DNA of 64,000 nucleotides, from positions 1 to 64,000 of the IMG/VR virus record IMGVR_UViG_3300046474_000470; one strand, 5' to 3'. Positions within the stretch are counted from its first letter, which is position 1. The number at the start of each line of letters is the position of its first letter. Shown here one piece after another: positions 1-9,217 of the stretch. Position numbers and translations under genes: made by a program. This DNA is from a virus. The notes under the pieces were generated by a model. The model saw only the letters and a list, made by a program, of their open reading frames with translations. It had not been told where the DNA came from and ran no database searches.

Positions 1-204
1 CACTACTACACCGCGTACCAGGCGCTGACCCGGAGCCGCGGTGTGAGCATGGCAGGGCCGCTACCCATTCCGGTATCAGAAATATTGTCGTACTGCATCA
101 TGTTCCAAATAGACAACCTTACAGAACGTGAGCGTCTCCTCAAATTCGTGAACCGGCTTGACAGTGCGTACCTTGAGCATGTAGAAAGCAAGCGCCCAAA
201 GTAA
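1..204 (+). CDS. Tail assembly chaperone-like protein (C-terminal part)
   Basis: Open from the window edge; the last 67 residues are visible and end at a TAA. The fragment has the layout of the small proteins encoded just before tape-measure genes: a PLPIPVSEILSYC-type segment, then a short acidic stretch and a helix ending in LDSAYLEH. Such proteins usually chaperone tape-measure folding during tail assembly. The assignment rests on position and this resemblance. The start lies outside the window, so it is unknown whether a frameshifted longer product exists. Confidence 0.5.
   Translation, partial: HYYTAYQALTRSRGVSMAGPLPIPVSEILSYCIMFQIDNLTERERLLKFVNRLDSAYLEHVESKRPK
158..187 (+). promoter_or_regulatory. 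Possible sigma70 promoter inside the upstream gene
   Basis: TTGACA at 158-163, an 18-base spacer and TAGAAA at 182-187, lying within the chaperone-like coding region. A transcript from it would carry the 230-266 hairpin in its leader before the tape-measure gene. It may be a coincidence of coding sequence. Confidence 0.25.
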
Positions 205-229
205 TTTCCACACGGAACTTGCCTATAGG

Positions 230-266
230 AAGCCCCCGTTAGATAATGACAATCTAACGGGGGCTT
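230..266 (+). terminator. 15-bp perfect hairpin over the tape-measure ribosome binding site
   Basis: Arms 230-244 and 252-266 (AAGCCCCCGTTAGAT and its exact complement) enclose a 7-base loop and are followed by the T-rich stretch TTTGTTT. It has the form of an intrinsic terminator, yet the only purine-rich Shine-Dalgarno candidate for the tape-measure start at 272 (GGGGG, 259-263) lies in its 3' arm. It may act as attenuator, terminator or translational switch. The hairpin is seen; its role is inferred. Confidence 0.7.
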
Positions 267-271
267 TGTTT

Positions 272-3200
272 ATGAGCGACAACATTGGTTTGCATCTTGA
301 CTCATCGGGCGATGACGGCGTAAATCGCATCACCAGTGCGATCGATCGTCTGCACGAGTCGCTCATCCGTCTCGGCGAGAATTCGGCCGTGGGCCGCCTG
401 GCCCAGCAGATGGAGCTGATGCAGGCCACCATGGTCACCGGCTTCGCCGGTCTCGCCTCCACCATGGAAAAGATGGCCGGCGACCTGGCCACGCGCCAGG
501 CGCGCGCGATCGAGGAAGGTGGCGACAAGGTCGCCGCAGCACTCGACGCCAGCGGCATGAAGGCACAGATGGCGCGCGAGCGCCAGATGGACCGTCAGAT
601 CAGCGCCGACAACGCATTCAATCACGCCCGCCTGGGTATGATCGAAGGCGCGCGCGAGCGAGAACTCGAGCTGGAGAATCTGTTCGAGCGCACCCGCGAC
701 GACGTCGCCAAGAAGGGACTCGCCAGCCGCATCCTTGACTACGATCGCGAGGAACAGATCGCACTCGCCTGGGAGCAGTCGCTGCAGAAGAGCCGCGACC
801 GGGAACTCGCTGGCGAAGCCCTGTTCAACCGGGTGCAGGCCGAGTTGCTGCAGCAGCGCCAGTCGGCCCAGATTCTTGACCTCGCACGCGAGGAAGAGCT
901 GGCCCTGCGATGGGAGCAGTCGCTCGAGAAGGTCCGCGAAGCGGAGCTGGCTGGCGAGGCCCTGTTCAACCGTGCGCAGGCAGAGATGCAGCAGCAGCGC
1001 CAGTCGGCCCAGATCCTCGACTACGCCCGGGAAGAAGAACTGGCAGCCCGCTGGGAAGCGTCGCTGCAGCAGAGCCGCGAGAAAGAGCTGGCTGGCGAGT
1101 CCCTGTTCAACCGTGTGCAGTCTGAGCTGCAGCAGCAGCGCGTGGCGGCCCAGATCCTGGACTATGCGCGCGAAGAGCAGCTGGCACATGAGTGGGAAGC
1201 TGCGCTGCAGCGCGCCCGGGAAAAGGTCCTCGCTGATGAGGCCCTGTTCGACCGCACGCGCGCCGAGATGGCCAACCGCGCGCTGGCTGAGCGCCAAGCC
1301 GCGGCTGAACGCGACGCGCGGCTGAACGTCTCCTACCGCATGGCGTCGCCGACGACGCAAGCCCAGATTCAGGCGCGCGCTGTTGTCGCCGCCGACGAAG
1401 GGCTGGATCCGGCCAAGCTGGTCGGCACGAAGGCAGCCGCTGATGCTGCCGGCAAGTCGCTGGCCGAGCTGCACGCGATCATCGAGAGCGGGCGCGCGGC
1501 AACGCGCGGCGCCGCCGCCGACAACAAGACCCTGGCCACGTCGTTCTTCGAACTCGATGGCGCGCTGCGTCAGGCCGAGGGCGCTTTCCGTGGTGCCGCC
1601 CACCAGGCTGGCATCTATGGCTTCCACCACGGCCAGCTGATCGCACTGCTCGCCGGCGGCGCCGTCGCCGCCGGCCTGCACCACATCGCCGAGACCGGCG
1701 CCGAGGTGGAGTACCAGCTGGCGTCGCTGAACGCGCTGTCCGGCGAGACCGAAAAGATCGACCTCAACAAGTTCATCGGCATTTCAGCCGGCACGCTGAC
1801 CGGCCTGAAGGATGCGGCCGAGGGCATGCACGCGCTGGCGCAGGCCGGTCAAGGGCAGCAAGCCGCCTTCGCGGCGCTGCCGGACGTGATGCGCCTTGCC
1901 ACCTTGGGCGAGATGTCCGTCGCCCAGGCCTCCGAGATGGCGGTCGAATCGATGCACGCCTTCGGCAAGGAGATCACGGATCTCGGCGACATCGGTGACA
2001 TCCTGGTCGCCGTCGGCGCCAAGTCCAACCTGTCGGTGCACAAACTGGCCGAAGACATGAAGAGCGCAGCCGTGACCGGCGCGTTGTTCAACCTCGACAT
2101 GAAAGAGATCACGGCGACGGTCGGCGTGCTGGCCGAGCGCGGCCTGACCATCCAGCCGCTGTCGTCGGCGCTGAACAAGCTGTACGAGCCATCGGCCAAG
2201 ACCGCCAAGGTCATGAAGGAGTGGCACCTCGACGTCAAGGACGGCGAGGGCAACCTGAAAAACTACTCCCAGTTCATGGGTGAGCTGGCCGCCAAGGTCA
2301 ACGAGTTCCGGGTGCCGGCCGACGCGCTCAAGCAGCTCGGCATGTCGACCCAGTCGATCAAGGCGATGGAGGTGATGACCCAGCACTTGGGCGACTACAA
2401 GCACCTGCTGCACGAGGCGGAAGACGCGCATGGCAAGATGTTCAGCGCGATGATCGAGAAGGAAGACACGGCCGAGGGTTCGTGGAAGCGCCTGGGCAGC
2501 ACGGTCGATGGCGCATTCGTCAGCGCTTTCAAGGAAGCCGAGCCGGTCGTCCGCAGCGTCGAAGAGTCGCTGATGAACTTTGCGGCATCGCCGGAGACTA
2601 TCAACGCACTGGGCAATATTGCCGCCGGCATCGCCCGCCTGACCGAGACCGCGCTCGAGAACATCGGCACGATGTTGAAGATGGCCGCCGCCTACGGCGC
2701 CATGCGCATCCTCACCAGCCTGACGACGATGCTCAACGAGTATATGGTCGCCAAGCGCGCGGCGATGGCTTTGAGCGTCCAGAACACCGTGGTCGTGCAG
2801 GCAGAAGCCGTCCAGCTCGAGCTGTTCGCGGTGGCTGAAAACTCGGCTGCGGCCGGCGCCGGGCGACTTGCCGTTGCCACCGAAGTGGCCGCCACCGGCA
2901 TGCGCATGCTGACTGCCTCGATGGGCTGGATCATGATCGCCATCGTCGCTGCGACCACCGCAGTCGAACTGCTGTCGGGCAAGCTTGACGAGAACGAGAA
3001 GAAGAAGCGCGAGCAGCAGAACACCTACAACACGACCACCGACGCCATCCAGCGCGAGATCGATCGCCTGAAAGAGCTGGAAAAGCAGCTGGACCTGACT
3101 GGCGAAACCGGCACTAAGTCGGCTGCCAAGGTGCAGCTGGCGTTTGCGAAGCTGAAAGAAGATCAGGCCAAGAGCAACCTCGAAGCCGTGGAAGCCTCGT

Positions 3201-6200
3201 CGGTGCCGGACACCAGCCTGCGCCGCGCCGGCCGCCGCGCGCCGGGCAGCATGGACGGCGAGCAGATCCACGCCGCCGACATCGCCGCCGCAAAGAAAGC
3301 CTACGACGATGCGCACGCGGCGGCAGCCAAAGCCAGCAACATGCTGGCCGAGCTGGAATCCGTCCAAGACGCTGTCAAGGGCAAGACCGCCCTGTCCGAT
3401 CTGAAGAAAAAGGTCGAAGGGCTGCAGGAGGCGACGGCATTCACCAACACGCCGGCCGCCAAGGCTGCTGTCGAGCAGGTGAACGAGCATGTGCGCGCGC
3501 TGAAGGGTCAGCAGCTCACGCTCGAGAACGTCACCGAGATGACCGAGCGCTACCACCAGGTCGAAAAGGAAATCGCCGCCACGAAGCGCACCGTCACCGC
3601 CCTGCCGGACGACAAGGATGCCGCGCGCGTGCGCATCGAGCAGCTGCAGGAAGAGCTGCGACTTGCTCAGATGCTGTCCAAGGTCGCGATCGATGGCGCC
3701 AAGTCGCAGAACAAGCGCGGCGAACTGGGCGACCTGCAGCTGGTCAACCGCGAGCGCGACGAGAGCATCAAGCTGCACCAGAAGGCGCTCGACATCGCGA
3801 TCGCCGAGCGCGACGCCGCCGGCCCGCTGAAGGGTGCACAGCAGGAAAAGTACGAAAGCCGCATCAAGTCGGCCAGGATGCAGCTGGCGGTCGACGATGC
3901 GAACGCCGAGCGCCAGAAGCTGGACGCGCTGGACAAGATGGCCGGCGCCGAACTGCAAGCGCGCGCCAAGGCGCTGGAGAGCAAGGGTCAGCTGGAGGCC
4001 GCCTACCTGATGACCTGGGAAGCGAAGAACCGCGACACGCTTGACCGACTCAGCTACGACATCGCCGACGCGGAGAATGCGCAGTACCGCGACCGCCTGC
4101 AACGCTACAAGGCGTTCCTCGAAGAGCAGCGCGCGCTGGGCGCCAACGACGCCCGCTTCAAGGAAGGCAAAGAAGCCTTCGACGCCGCCCAGGCAACCTT
4201 GCGCCAGCGCGTGCAGGATGCCCGCAGCCAGAACGGCCCAGGCAGCGGTCTGTACTCGACCCTGAATAGCTCGATCGAGGAGCGCGACGCCTACGGCGAC
4301 ATGCTCCCGAAGCTGCGGGAAGCGTACGCCCAGGTCGCGCCGACCTCGTCGATCATGCGCGGCGGCGACAAGAGCAAGATCAAGGAAGCCCAGAACGAGC
4401 TGCGCGAGATCCAGCAGCAGATGGAAGCGATGCGCAACACCGGTGTCTCGATGGCCGAGTCGATCGGCCGCGCCCTGAAGGAGGCCTTCGGCCACGGCGG
4501 CGAGGCGATGGGCGGTGTGCTCGTGGCCGCGGCCAACTACAGCGCCAAGCTAGAAGAGATCGACACTCGCCTGAAGGTGAGCAAGGGCACGGAAGCGGAC
4601 AAGGCGCAGGCTGCGGCCGCCACCGCGTCGGCCCAGATCAAGGGCTACGGCGACATGGCCGGCGCCGCCAAGGGATTCTTCGACCAGAACTCGAACGGCT
4701 ACCGGATCCTGCACACCACCGAACAGGCGTTCCGCGTCTTCGAGATCGCCCAGGCCGCCATGGCGCTGGGCAAGAAACTGGTCTTCAAGCAGACCGAAGT
4801 GGCCGCCACCACGGCCCTGAACGGCGAGAAGGTCGCTGGTGAGGCCGCCGCATCCGGCGCCAGCACTGCGCTGGCCGCTGGCGAAGCAAGCGCCTGGGGC
4901 GTCACCGCAGTGGCCAAGGCGATCGCCTCGCTCCCATTCCCGCTGAACCTTGCAGCAGGTGCTGCGACGGCAGCCGCCATCGTCGGCCTGGGCATCAAGC
5001 TGACCGGTGGCTTCGGCGGCGGCAGCAACGCTGCCCAGCGCCAGGCCGACCAAGGTACCGGCACGATCGCCGGCGACCCGAAAGCCAAGACCGAATCGCT
5101 CGCGCGCTCGCTGGCGCTGGTCGAGCAGAACACCTACAACGACATGGTCGTCTCGATGGACATGCTGCGCACGCTGCAGTCCATCAATTCGAACATCTCG
5201 AACTTCGCCGGGCAGCTCCTGCAGAACTCGGACATCGCTAATCCGGACGTGCGTCTGAGCAGCGGCATCGGCAAGACCGGCTGGGCACAGGCCGACATGG
5301 CCGCCACTGGCGCCGAGATCGGACTTGCAGTGGCCGGCCCGGTCGGCGCCGCCGTCGGCGCTGCACTCGGCTACATCACCAGCAAGATCCCGGCGATCCA
5401 GAAGCTTTACAGCTCGATCTTCGGCGGCAAGCAGTCGCTGGACGATACCGGCTTCATGCTGGGCGCCACGACGCTGGGCGACGTCGCCAGCCGCGGCGTG
5501 AACGCGCAGACCTACGCCGACGTCACCACGTCAGGTGGCTGGTTCCGCTCGGACAAGCACAACACCCAGACCACTGGCGCTGGCGATGATGCCAACCGCG
5601 CTATCGCGCAGATCCTGCTGGGCATCGGCGACACGATCAAAGCCGCCGGCGGCGCGCTGGGCCTGTCGGGCGACGCCTTCGAAGCGAAGCTGTCCGGCTT
5701 CGTGGTCGACATCGGCAAGATCAGCCTGAAGGGCCTGTCGAGCTCCGAGCAGCAGGCCGCCATCCAGTCCGCCTTCTCGAAGGTGGGCGACCAGATGGCG
5801 AAGTCGGCCCTGTCCACGATCACCCAGTTCTCGAAAGCCGGCGAAGGCGCGCTGGAGACGCTGGTGCGCGTGGCCAACGACTACCAGACCATCGACGCCG
5901 TGCTCGGCTCGTTCGGTCAGACCTTCCGCGCTGTCGGCGTGGAGTCGATCGCCGCGCGCGAGCACCTGATCGACCTGGCCGGCGGCCTCGACAAGTTCAC
6001 TTCGTCGGGCAGCAGCTTCACCAAGGACTTCCTGACCAAGGCGCAGCAGCAGGCGCCGGTGCTGGCGGCCGTGACGAAGCAGCTGGGCGCCATGAACCTT
6101 GGCTGGGTGCAGACCCGCGAGCAGTTCGCCGGCGTCATCCAGGGTCTGGACCTGACCAACGCCGCCGACCAGGAGACCTATACCTCGCTGATGCGCCTGC

Positions 6201-7627
6201 AGGCCGCCTTCGCCGCCACGCACGCCGCCATTGACGACACCTCCAAGTCGGCGCAGGAAGTGGCCGACGAGCGCCGCGACCTGCAGGGCCAGCTCGACGA
6301 GATGACCCTGACCTCGACCGATCTGCTGGCCAAGCAGCGCGACGCGATCGATGAGTCGAACCGCGCGCTGTTCGACCAGATCCAGGCGCTGAAGGCGCAG
6401 GCCGACGCCGCCAGCAAGGTGTCTGGCAACGTCGACGCTGCGTTCTCGGTGCTGCGCAACGTCGTCAACCGCGAGAAGACGGCAGTGCAGGCGACGGTCG
6501 ACACCCGCACCACCTCGGTGAGCCGCCTGCAGGGGCTGTCGGATTCGCTGCACTCGGCGCTCGACAGCTACAAGTCGACCGAGCAGACGACGGCCGCGCG
6601 CGCCGCCGCCCGCAGTGAGATCCAGGCGAATCTCGCGATCACGAAGGCCGGCGGCAAGCTGTCGGACGACCAGATCGCCTCGCTGAAGAAAGCCCTGACG
6701 GCCGTCACCCAGAAGGAAGAATCGCCGCAGTTCGCTTCGTACCTGGACTACCTCAAGGACATGTACGAGACGCAGAACGACATCGCCGGCCTGGCCGGCG
6801 TGACGGACGACTCGCTGTCGGTGGAAAAGGCCGCGCTGCAGGCCGCGAAGGACCAGCTCAAGGCATTCGACGACCTCCTGCTCAAGCAGCAGGATCTGAT
6901 CGACGAGGCCAAGGGCCAGTCCACCTCGCTGCTCTCGATCGACAATGCGGTCGCCGCGCTGGCGCTGGCCCTGAACGCGGCCAGGAGCAACCCGACACTT
7001 GCCGCCGGCTCCGCGATCAACAACGCCTACCAGAGCGCACTTGGCCGCGCCCCGGACGCCGACGGCTTGGCGTACTGGCAGCACGCGGCCGCCAGCGGCA
7101 CCTCGGTGTCGAGCATCGTCGACAGCATCAAGAACTCGACCGAAGCCAAGCTCAACCAGCTGTACCAGAGCGTGCTGGGGCGCGCGCCAGACGCCGCAGG
7201 ACTTGCGTACTGGGCCAAGGCCTTCGGCGCCACCATGGACGACAGCGAGACCGCGGCGTGGATGAAGTCGGCCCAGACCGAGCTGGCCAACAACAAGGGC
7301 CTGCCGGCCTTCGCGCTGGGCGGCTCCTTCGGCGGCGGCATGGCGCTGGTGGGTGAGAACGGCCCGGAGATCGTCGAGCTGCCGCAGTCGCGCATCTACA
7401 ACGCCCGCCAGTCCGCCGAGATGATGTCCGGCACCTGGACCGGCGCCACGCCAGGCAACGACGAGATGGCGCGCCAGATGCGCGCGCTGGTCGAGGAAAT
7501 CCGCCAGCTGCGCGCCGCGATCGCCGCCGGTGACGTGGCCCAGATCAAGGAGCTCCAGAAAGTGACCGACGCCCTCGACCGCGTGATGTACGGCGGCGAT
7601 TCCATCCAAACCCGCCCTGCGAGCTAA
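272..7627 (+). CDS. Tail tape-measure protein
   Basis: A 2451-residue protein that sets tail length and is packed inside the tail tube. Residues about 150-340 carry four 47-residue helical repeats. Residues about 480-700 match the TP901-type tape-measure core (AEGMHALAQAGQ, FGKEITDLGDIGDILVAVGA). Hydrophobic Ala/Gly-rich helices follow around 800-900 and 1550-1600. Two copies of a YQSxLGRAPDAxGLAYW motif near 2250-2310 resemble DUF4214, and the C terminus has the common tape-measure signature GENGPEIVELP (about 2360). The ATG at 272 is preferred over an in-frame TTG at 266, which lies inside the hairpin. At roughly 1.5 angstrom per residue this would be an unusually long tail, though the repeats and terminal domains may not count fully. 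Confidence 0.93.
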   Translation: MSDNIGLHLDSSGDDGVNRITSAIDRLHESLIRLGENSAVGRLAQQMELMQATMVTGFAGLASTMEKMAGDLATRQARAIEEGGDKVAAALDASGMKAQMARERQMDRQISADNAFNHARLGMIEGARERELELENLFERTRDDVAKKGLASRILDYDREEQIALAWEQSLQKSRDRELAGEALFNRVQAELLQQRQSAQILDLAREEELALRWEQSLEKVREAELAGEALFNRAQAEMQQQRQSAQILDYAREEELAARWEASLQQSREKELAGESLFNRVQSELQQQRVAAQILDYAREEQLAHEWEAALQRAREKVLADEALFDRTRAEMANRALAERQAAAERDARLNVSYRMASPTTQAQIQARAVVAADEGLDPAKLVGTKAAADAAGKSLAELHAIIESGRAATRGAAADNKTLATSFFELDGALRQAEGAFRGAAHQAGIYGFHHGQLIALLAGGAVAAGLHHIAETGAEVEYQLASLNALSGETEKIDLNKFIGISAGTLTGLKDAAEGMHALAQAGQGQQAAFAALPDVMRLATLGEMSVAQASEMAVESMHAFGKEITDLGDIGDILVAVGAKSNLSVHKLAEDMKSAAVTGALFNLDMKEITATVGVLAERGLTIQPLSSALNKLYEPSAKTAKVMKEWHLDVKDGEGNLKNYSQFMGELAAKVNEFRVPADALKQLGMSTQSIKAMEVMTQHLGDYKHLLHEAEDAHGKMFSAMIEKEDTAEGSWKRLGSTVDGAFVSAFKEAEPVVRSVEESLMNFAASPETINALGNIAAGIARLTETALENIGTMLKMAAAYGAMRILTSLTTMLNEYMVAKRAAMALSVQNTVVVQAEAVQLELFAVAENSAAAGAGRLAVATEVAATGMRMLTASMGWIMIAIVAATTAVELLSGKLDENEKKKREQQNTYNTTTDAIQREIDRLKELEKQLDLTGETGTKSAAKVQLAFAKLKEDQAKSNLEAVEASSVPDTSLRRAGRRAPGSMDGEQIHAADIAAAKKAYDDAHAAAAKASNMLAELESVQDAVKGKTALSDLKKKVEGLQEATAFTNTPAAKAAVEQVNEHVRALKGQQLTLENVTEMTERYHQVEKEIAATKRTVTALPDDKDAARVRIEQLQEELRLAQMLSKVAIDGAKSQNKRGELGDLQLVNRERDESIKLHQKALDIAIAERDAAGPLKGAQQEKYESRIKSARMQLAVDDANAERQKLDALDKMAGAELQARAKALESKGQLEAAYLMTWEAKNRDTLDRLSYDIADAENAQYRDRLQRYKAFLEEQRALGANDARFKEGKEAFDAAQATLRQRVQDARSQNGPGSGLYSTLNSSIEERDAYGDMLPKLREAYAQVAPTSSIMRGGDKSKIKEAQNELREIQQQMEAMRNTGVSMAESIGRALKEAFGHGGEAMGGVLVAAANYSAKLEEIDTRLKVSKGTEADKAQAAAATASAQIKGYGDMAGAAKGFFDQNSNGYRILHTTEQAFRVFEIAQAAMALGKKLVFKQTEVAATTALNGEKVAGEAAASGASTALAAGEASAWGVTAVAKAIASLPFPLNLAAGAATAAAIVGLGIKLTGGFGGGSNAAQRQADQGTGTIAGDPKAKTESLARSLALVEQNTYNDMVVSMDMLRTLQSINSNISNFAGQLLQNSDIANPDVRLSSGIGKTGWAQADMAATGAEIGLAVAGPVGAAVGAALGYITSKIPAIQKLYSSIFGGKQSLDDTGFMLGATTLGDVASRGVNAQTYADVTTSGGWFRSDKHNTQTTGAGDDANRAIAQILLGIGDTIKAAGGALGLSGDAFEAKLSGFVVDIGKISLKGLSSSEQQAAIQSAFSKVGDQMAKSALSTITQFSKAGEGALETLVRVANDYQTIDAVLGSFGQTFRAVGVESIAAREHLIDLAGGLDKFTSSGSSFTKDFLTKAQQQAPVLAAVTKQLGAMNLGWVQTREQFAGVIQGLDLTNAADQETYTSLMRLQAAFAATHAAIDDTSKSAQEVADERRDLQGQLDEMTLTSTDLLAKQRDAIDESNRALFDQIQALKAQADAASKVSGNVDAAFSVLRNVVNREKTAVQATVDTRTTSVSRLQGLSDSLHSALDSYKSTEQTTAARAAARSEIQANLAITKAGGKLSDDQIASLKKALTAVTQKEESPQFASYLDYLKDMYETQNDIAGLAGVTDDSLSVEKAALQAAKDQLKAFDDLLLKQQDLIDEAKGQSTSLLSIDNAVAALALALNAARSNPTLAAGSAINNAYQSALGRAPDADGLAYWQHAAASGTSVSSIVDSIKNSTEAKLNQLYQSVLGRAPDAAGLAYWAKAFGATMDDSETAAWMKSAQTELANNKGLPAFALGGSFGGGMALVGENGPEIVELPQSRIYNARQSAEMMSGTWTGATPGNDEMARQMRALVEEIRQLRAAIAAGDVAQIKELQKVTDALDRVMYGGDSIQTRPAS
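731..1294 (+). repeat. Four tandem 141-bp in-frame repeats in the tape-measure gene
   Basis: Units begin at 731, 872, 1013 and 1154 with an exact period of 141 bases (47 codons). Each encodes the pattern ILDYxREExxAxxWExxLQ, then ELAGEALFNR, then AExxQQRQSAQ. Units two and three are the most alike; the fourth is diverged at its end. The pattern suggests recent expansion of a coiled-coil module by unequal recombination. Confidence 0.9.
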
Positions 7628-7629
7628 GA

Positions 7630-9195
7630 ATGAAAATTATCACCCCTACCGCGATGGCGGATGTGACGTGCACCCGGGCTTCGGTCAAATGGGTGTATGA
7701 CCGCACCGGGACGCTTGTCTCGGTGCCGGCCAACACCCTTGCGGTGACCTACGACCCGAGCGACCTGACCAAGGCGCCGTATGCGCTGGTGGAGCCGGCG
7801 GCCACGAATCTGGCGGTGCAGTCGGAAGTCATGTCGGTCTGGCAGTCGTCTGCCGCAACTGTGCAGACCGATGTCGCCAGCTCGCCAAGCGGTACGCTTA
7901 CCGTCGATCGAGTCGTCGGGAGCACCGCGGTGTCGGGGCTCTACCGGTTCATCACGTTGAACCCGGGCGACATCACCTGTGCCTCGATTTTTGTCAAGCG
8001 GGAGTCGGGTGACACGCTGCTGAAGTTCGGCACCGACCAGGCTGGCACGACGCTTTACGCAGTTTTCGACATCTCTACAGGAAAGGTAAGCTCTCAAGGG
8101 TCGGGCGTTGTCGCGGCTGGGGTTATTGCTTGCAATACTCCCAACGGACTTTTTTATCGCCTGTGGGTCGTGTTTGCCGCACCTATCGCGAGCACGCCAT
8201 TTATCCTCTATTCGGCAGCCTCTGCAGCCACCTTCCAGGCGTGGGGGTTTCAGGTAGAGACGGGAAAAGCTCCGACCAGCTACATCCCCACCACCGCTGC
8301 CGGATCCGTCACCCGGCCCGCCGACGTCATCGGCGCTGGCTCGGGCCTGGTGTACTCGAACGTGGCGATCGTCGAGCCGGCCTACAGTGCCGCGACGACC
8401 TACGCCAAGGACGACAAGGTCTACGATCCGACGACCCACAACGTCTTCCAGTCCCTTATCGCCGGCAACGTCAACAAGGCGCTGACGGATACGTCCGCCT
8501 GGACGCCACGCGGCGCGATGAACCGCTGGGCGATGCTCGACCAGTACAACAGCACCCAGACCAGCAACGCGGAAGAGATCGTCATCGTGATCGCCGCCAC
8601 GCAGGTGTCGCGCGGCCTGTTCCTGGCGAACCTCGATGCGACGGAGGTGCGCATCTCGACCGTGGACCTGTCGGCCGGGCTGGTCAGCCAGCTGACCAAG
8701 AGCCTGATCCAGTCGAACTCGGGCTCGAGCTTTTACGGCTGGGGATTCGGCGGCACGCGGCGCCAGAGCTACTACGTCTCGGCCGCGCTCCTGCCGTATG
8801 CGAACACGCTCACAACCATCACGATCCGGAAACCTGGCGGCACCGCCAAGTGTGGCGTAGCTGCACTCGGCCCGGTGCTCGACCTTGGCATGACGCAGTA
8901 CGGCGTGGCGCGCGAGATCAAGGACTACTCGACCGTCAACTTCAACTTCGACGGTACCAGCAACGTCCAGAAGCGCAATTTCGCCAAGGTCCTGTCCCTC
9001 GACGTTGTCATCGAGAACGATCAGATTGACTCAGCCATTGAAACACTAGAAAATTGCCGCCAGACACCACTTGTCTGGCTCGGCGTCGAAGGACTTGGGC
9101 ATACCTGCCTGTTCGGGCCGTACACCAGCTTCAAGAGCGTGCTGCCGTACCCGACGCAGTCGATCATGAGCCTGCAGATCCAGGCCACCGTTTAA
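7630..9195 (+). CDS. Tail/fibre structural protein with carbohydrate-binding-like domain
   Basis: 521 residues, starting 3 bases after the tape-measure stop. Residues about 50-235 resemble the jelly-roll 'phage head spike fibre' domain: an NLAVQSE opening, beta strands, and a WGFQVETG followed by TSYIPTT and TRPADV ending. A short YSAATTYAKDDKVYD segment follows. The last 100 residues (DYSTVNFNFDG, TPLVWLGVEGLG) resemble C-terminal tail-interaction domains of such proteins. It is probably a distal tail or fibre component binding a surface glycan. Position directly after the tape measure supports a tail role; the exact location in the virion is unknown. Confidence 0.6.
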   Translation: MKIITPTAMADVTCTRASVKWVYDRTGTLVSVPANTLAVTYDPSDLTKAPYALVEPAATNLAVQSEVMSVWQSSAATVQTDVASSPSGTLTVDRVVGSTAVSGLYRFITLNPGDITCASIFVKRESGDTLLKFGTDQAGTTLYAVFDISTGKVSSQGSGVVAAGVIACNTPNGLFYRLWVVFAAPIASTPFILYSAASAATFQAWGFQVETGKAPTSYIPTTAAGSVTRPADVIGAGSGLVYSNVAIVEPAYSAATTYAKDDKVYDPTTHNVFQSLIAGNVNKALTDTSAWTPRGAMNRWAMLDQYNSTQTSNAEEIVIVIAATQVSRGLFLANLDATEVRISTVDLSAGLVSQLTKSLIQSNSGSSFYGWGFGGTRRQSYYVSAALLPYANTLTTITIRKPGGTAKCGVAALGPVLDLGMTQYGVAREIKDYSTVNFNFDGTSNVQKRNFAKVLSLDVVIENDQIDSAIETLENCRQTPLVWLGVEGLGHTCLFGPYTSFKSVLPYPTQSIMSLQIQATV

Positions 9196-9217
9196 GCAGC
9201 ACCTACAAGGAAATCCG

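Noticed and set aside
266-271. TTG at 266 as start of the tape-measure protein
   Set aside because: It lies in the base of the hairpin with no room for a Shine-Dalgarno; the ATG two codons later is more likely.
1784-4495. 903-codon open frame antisense to the tape-measure gene
   Set aside because: High-GC codon bias on the plus strand leaves the antisense frame open. Its composition (Leu/Arg/Gly/His-rich) is not protein-like and the sense gene is certain.
5531-7609. 692-codon antisense open frame over the tape-measure 3' half
   Set aside because: Same cause; Arg/Leu/Val-rich with no domain pattern.
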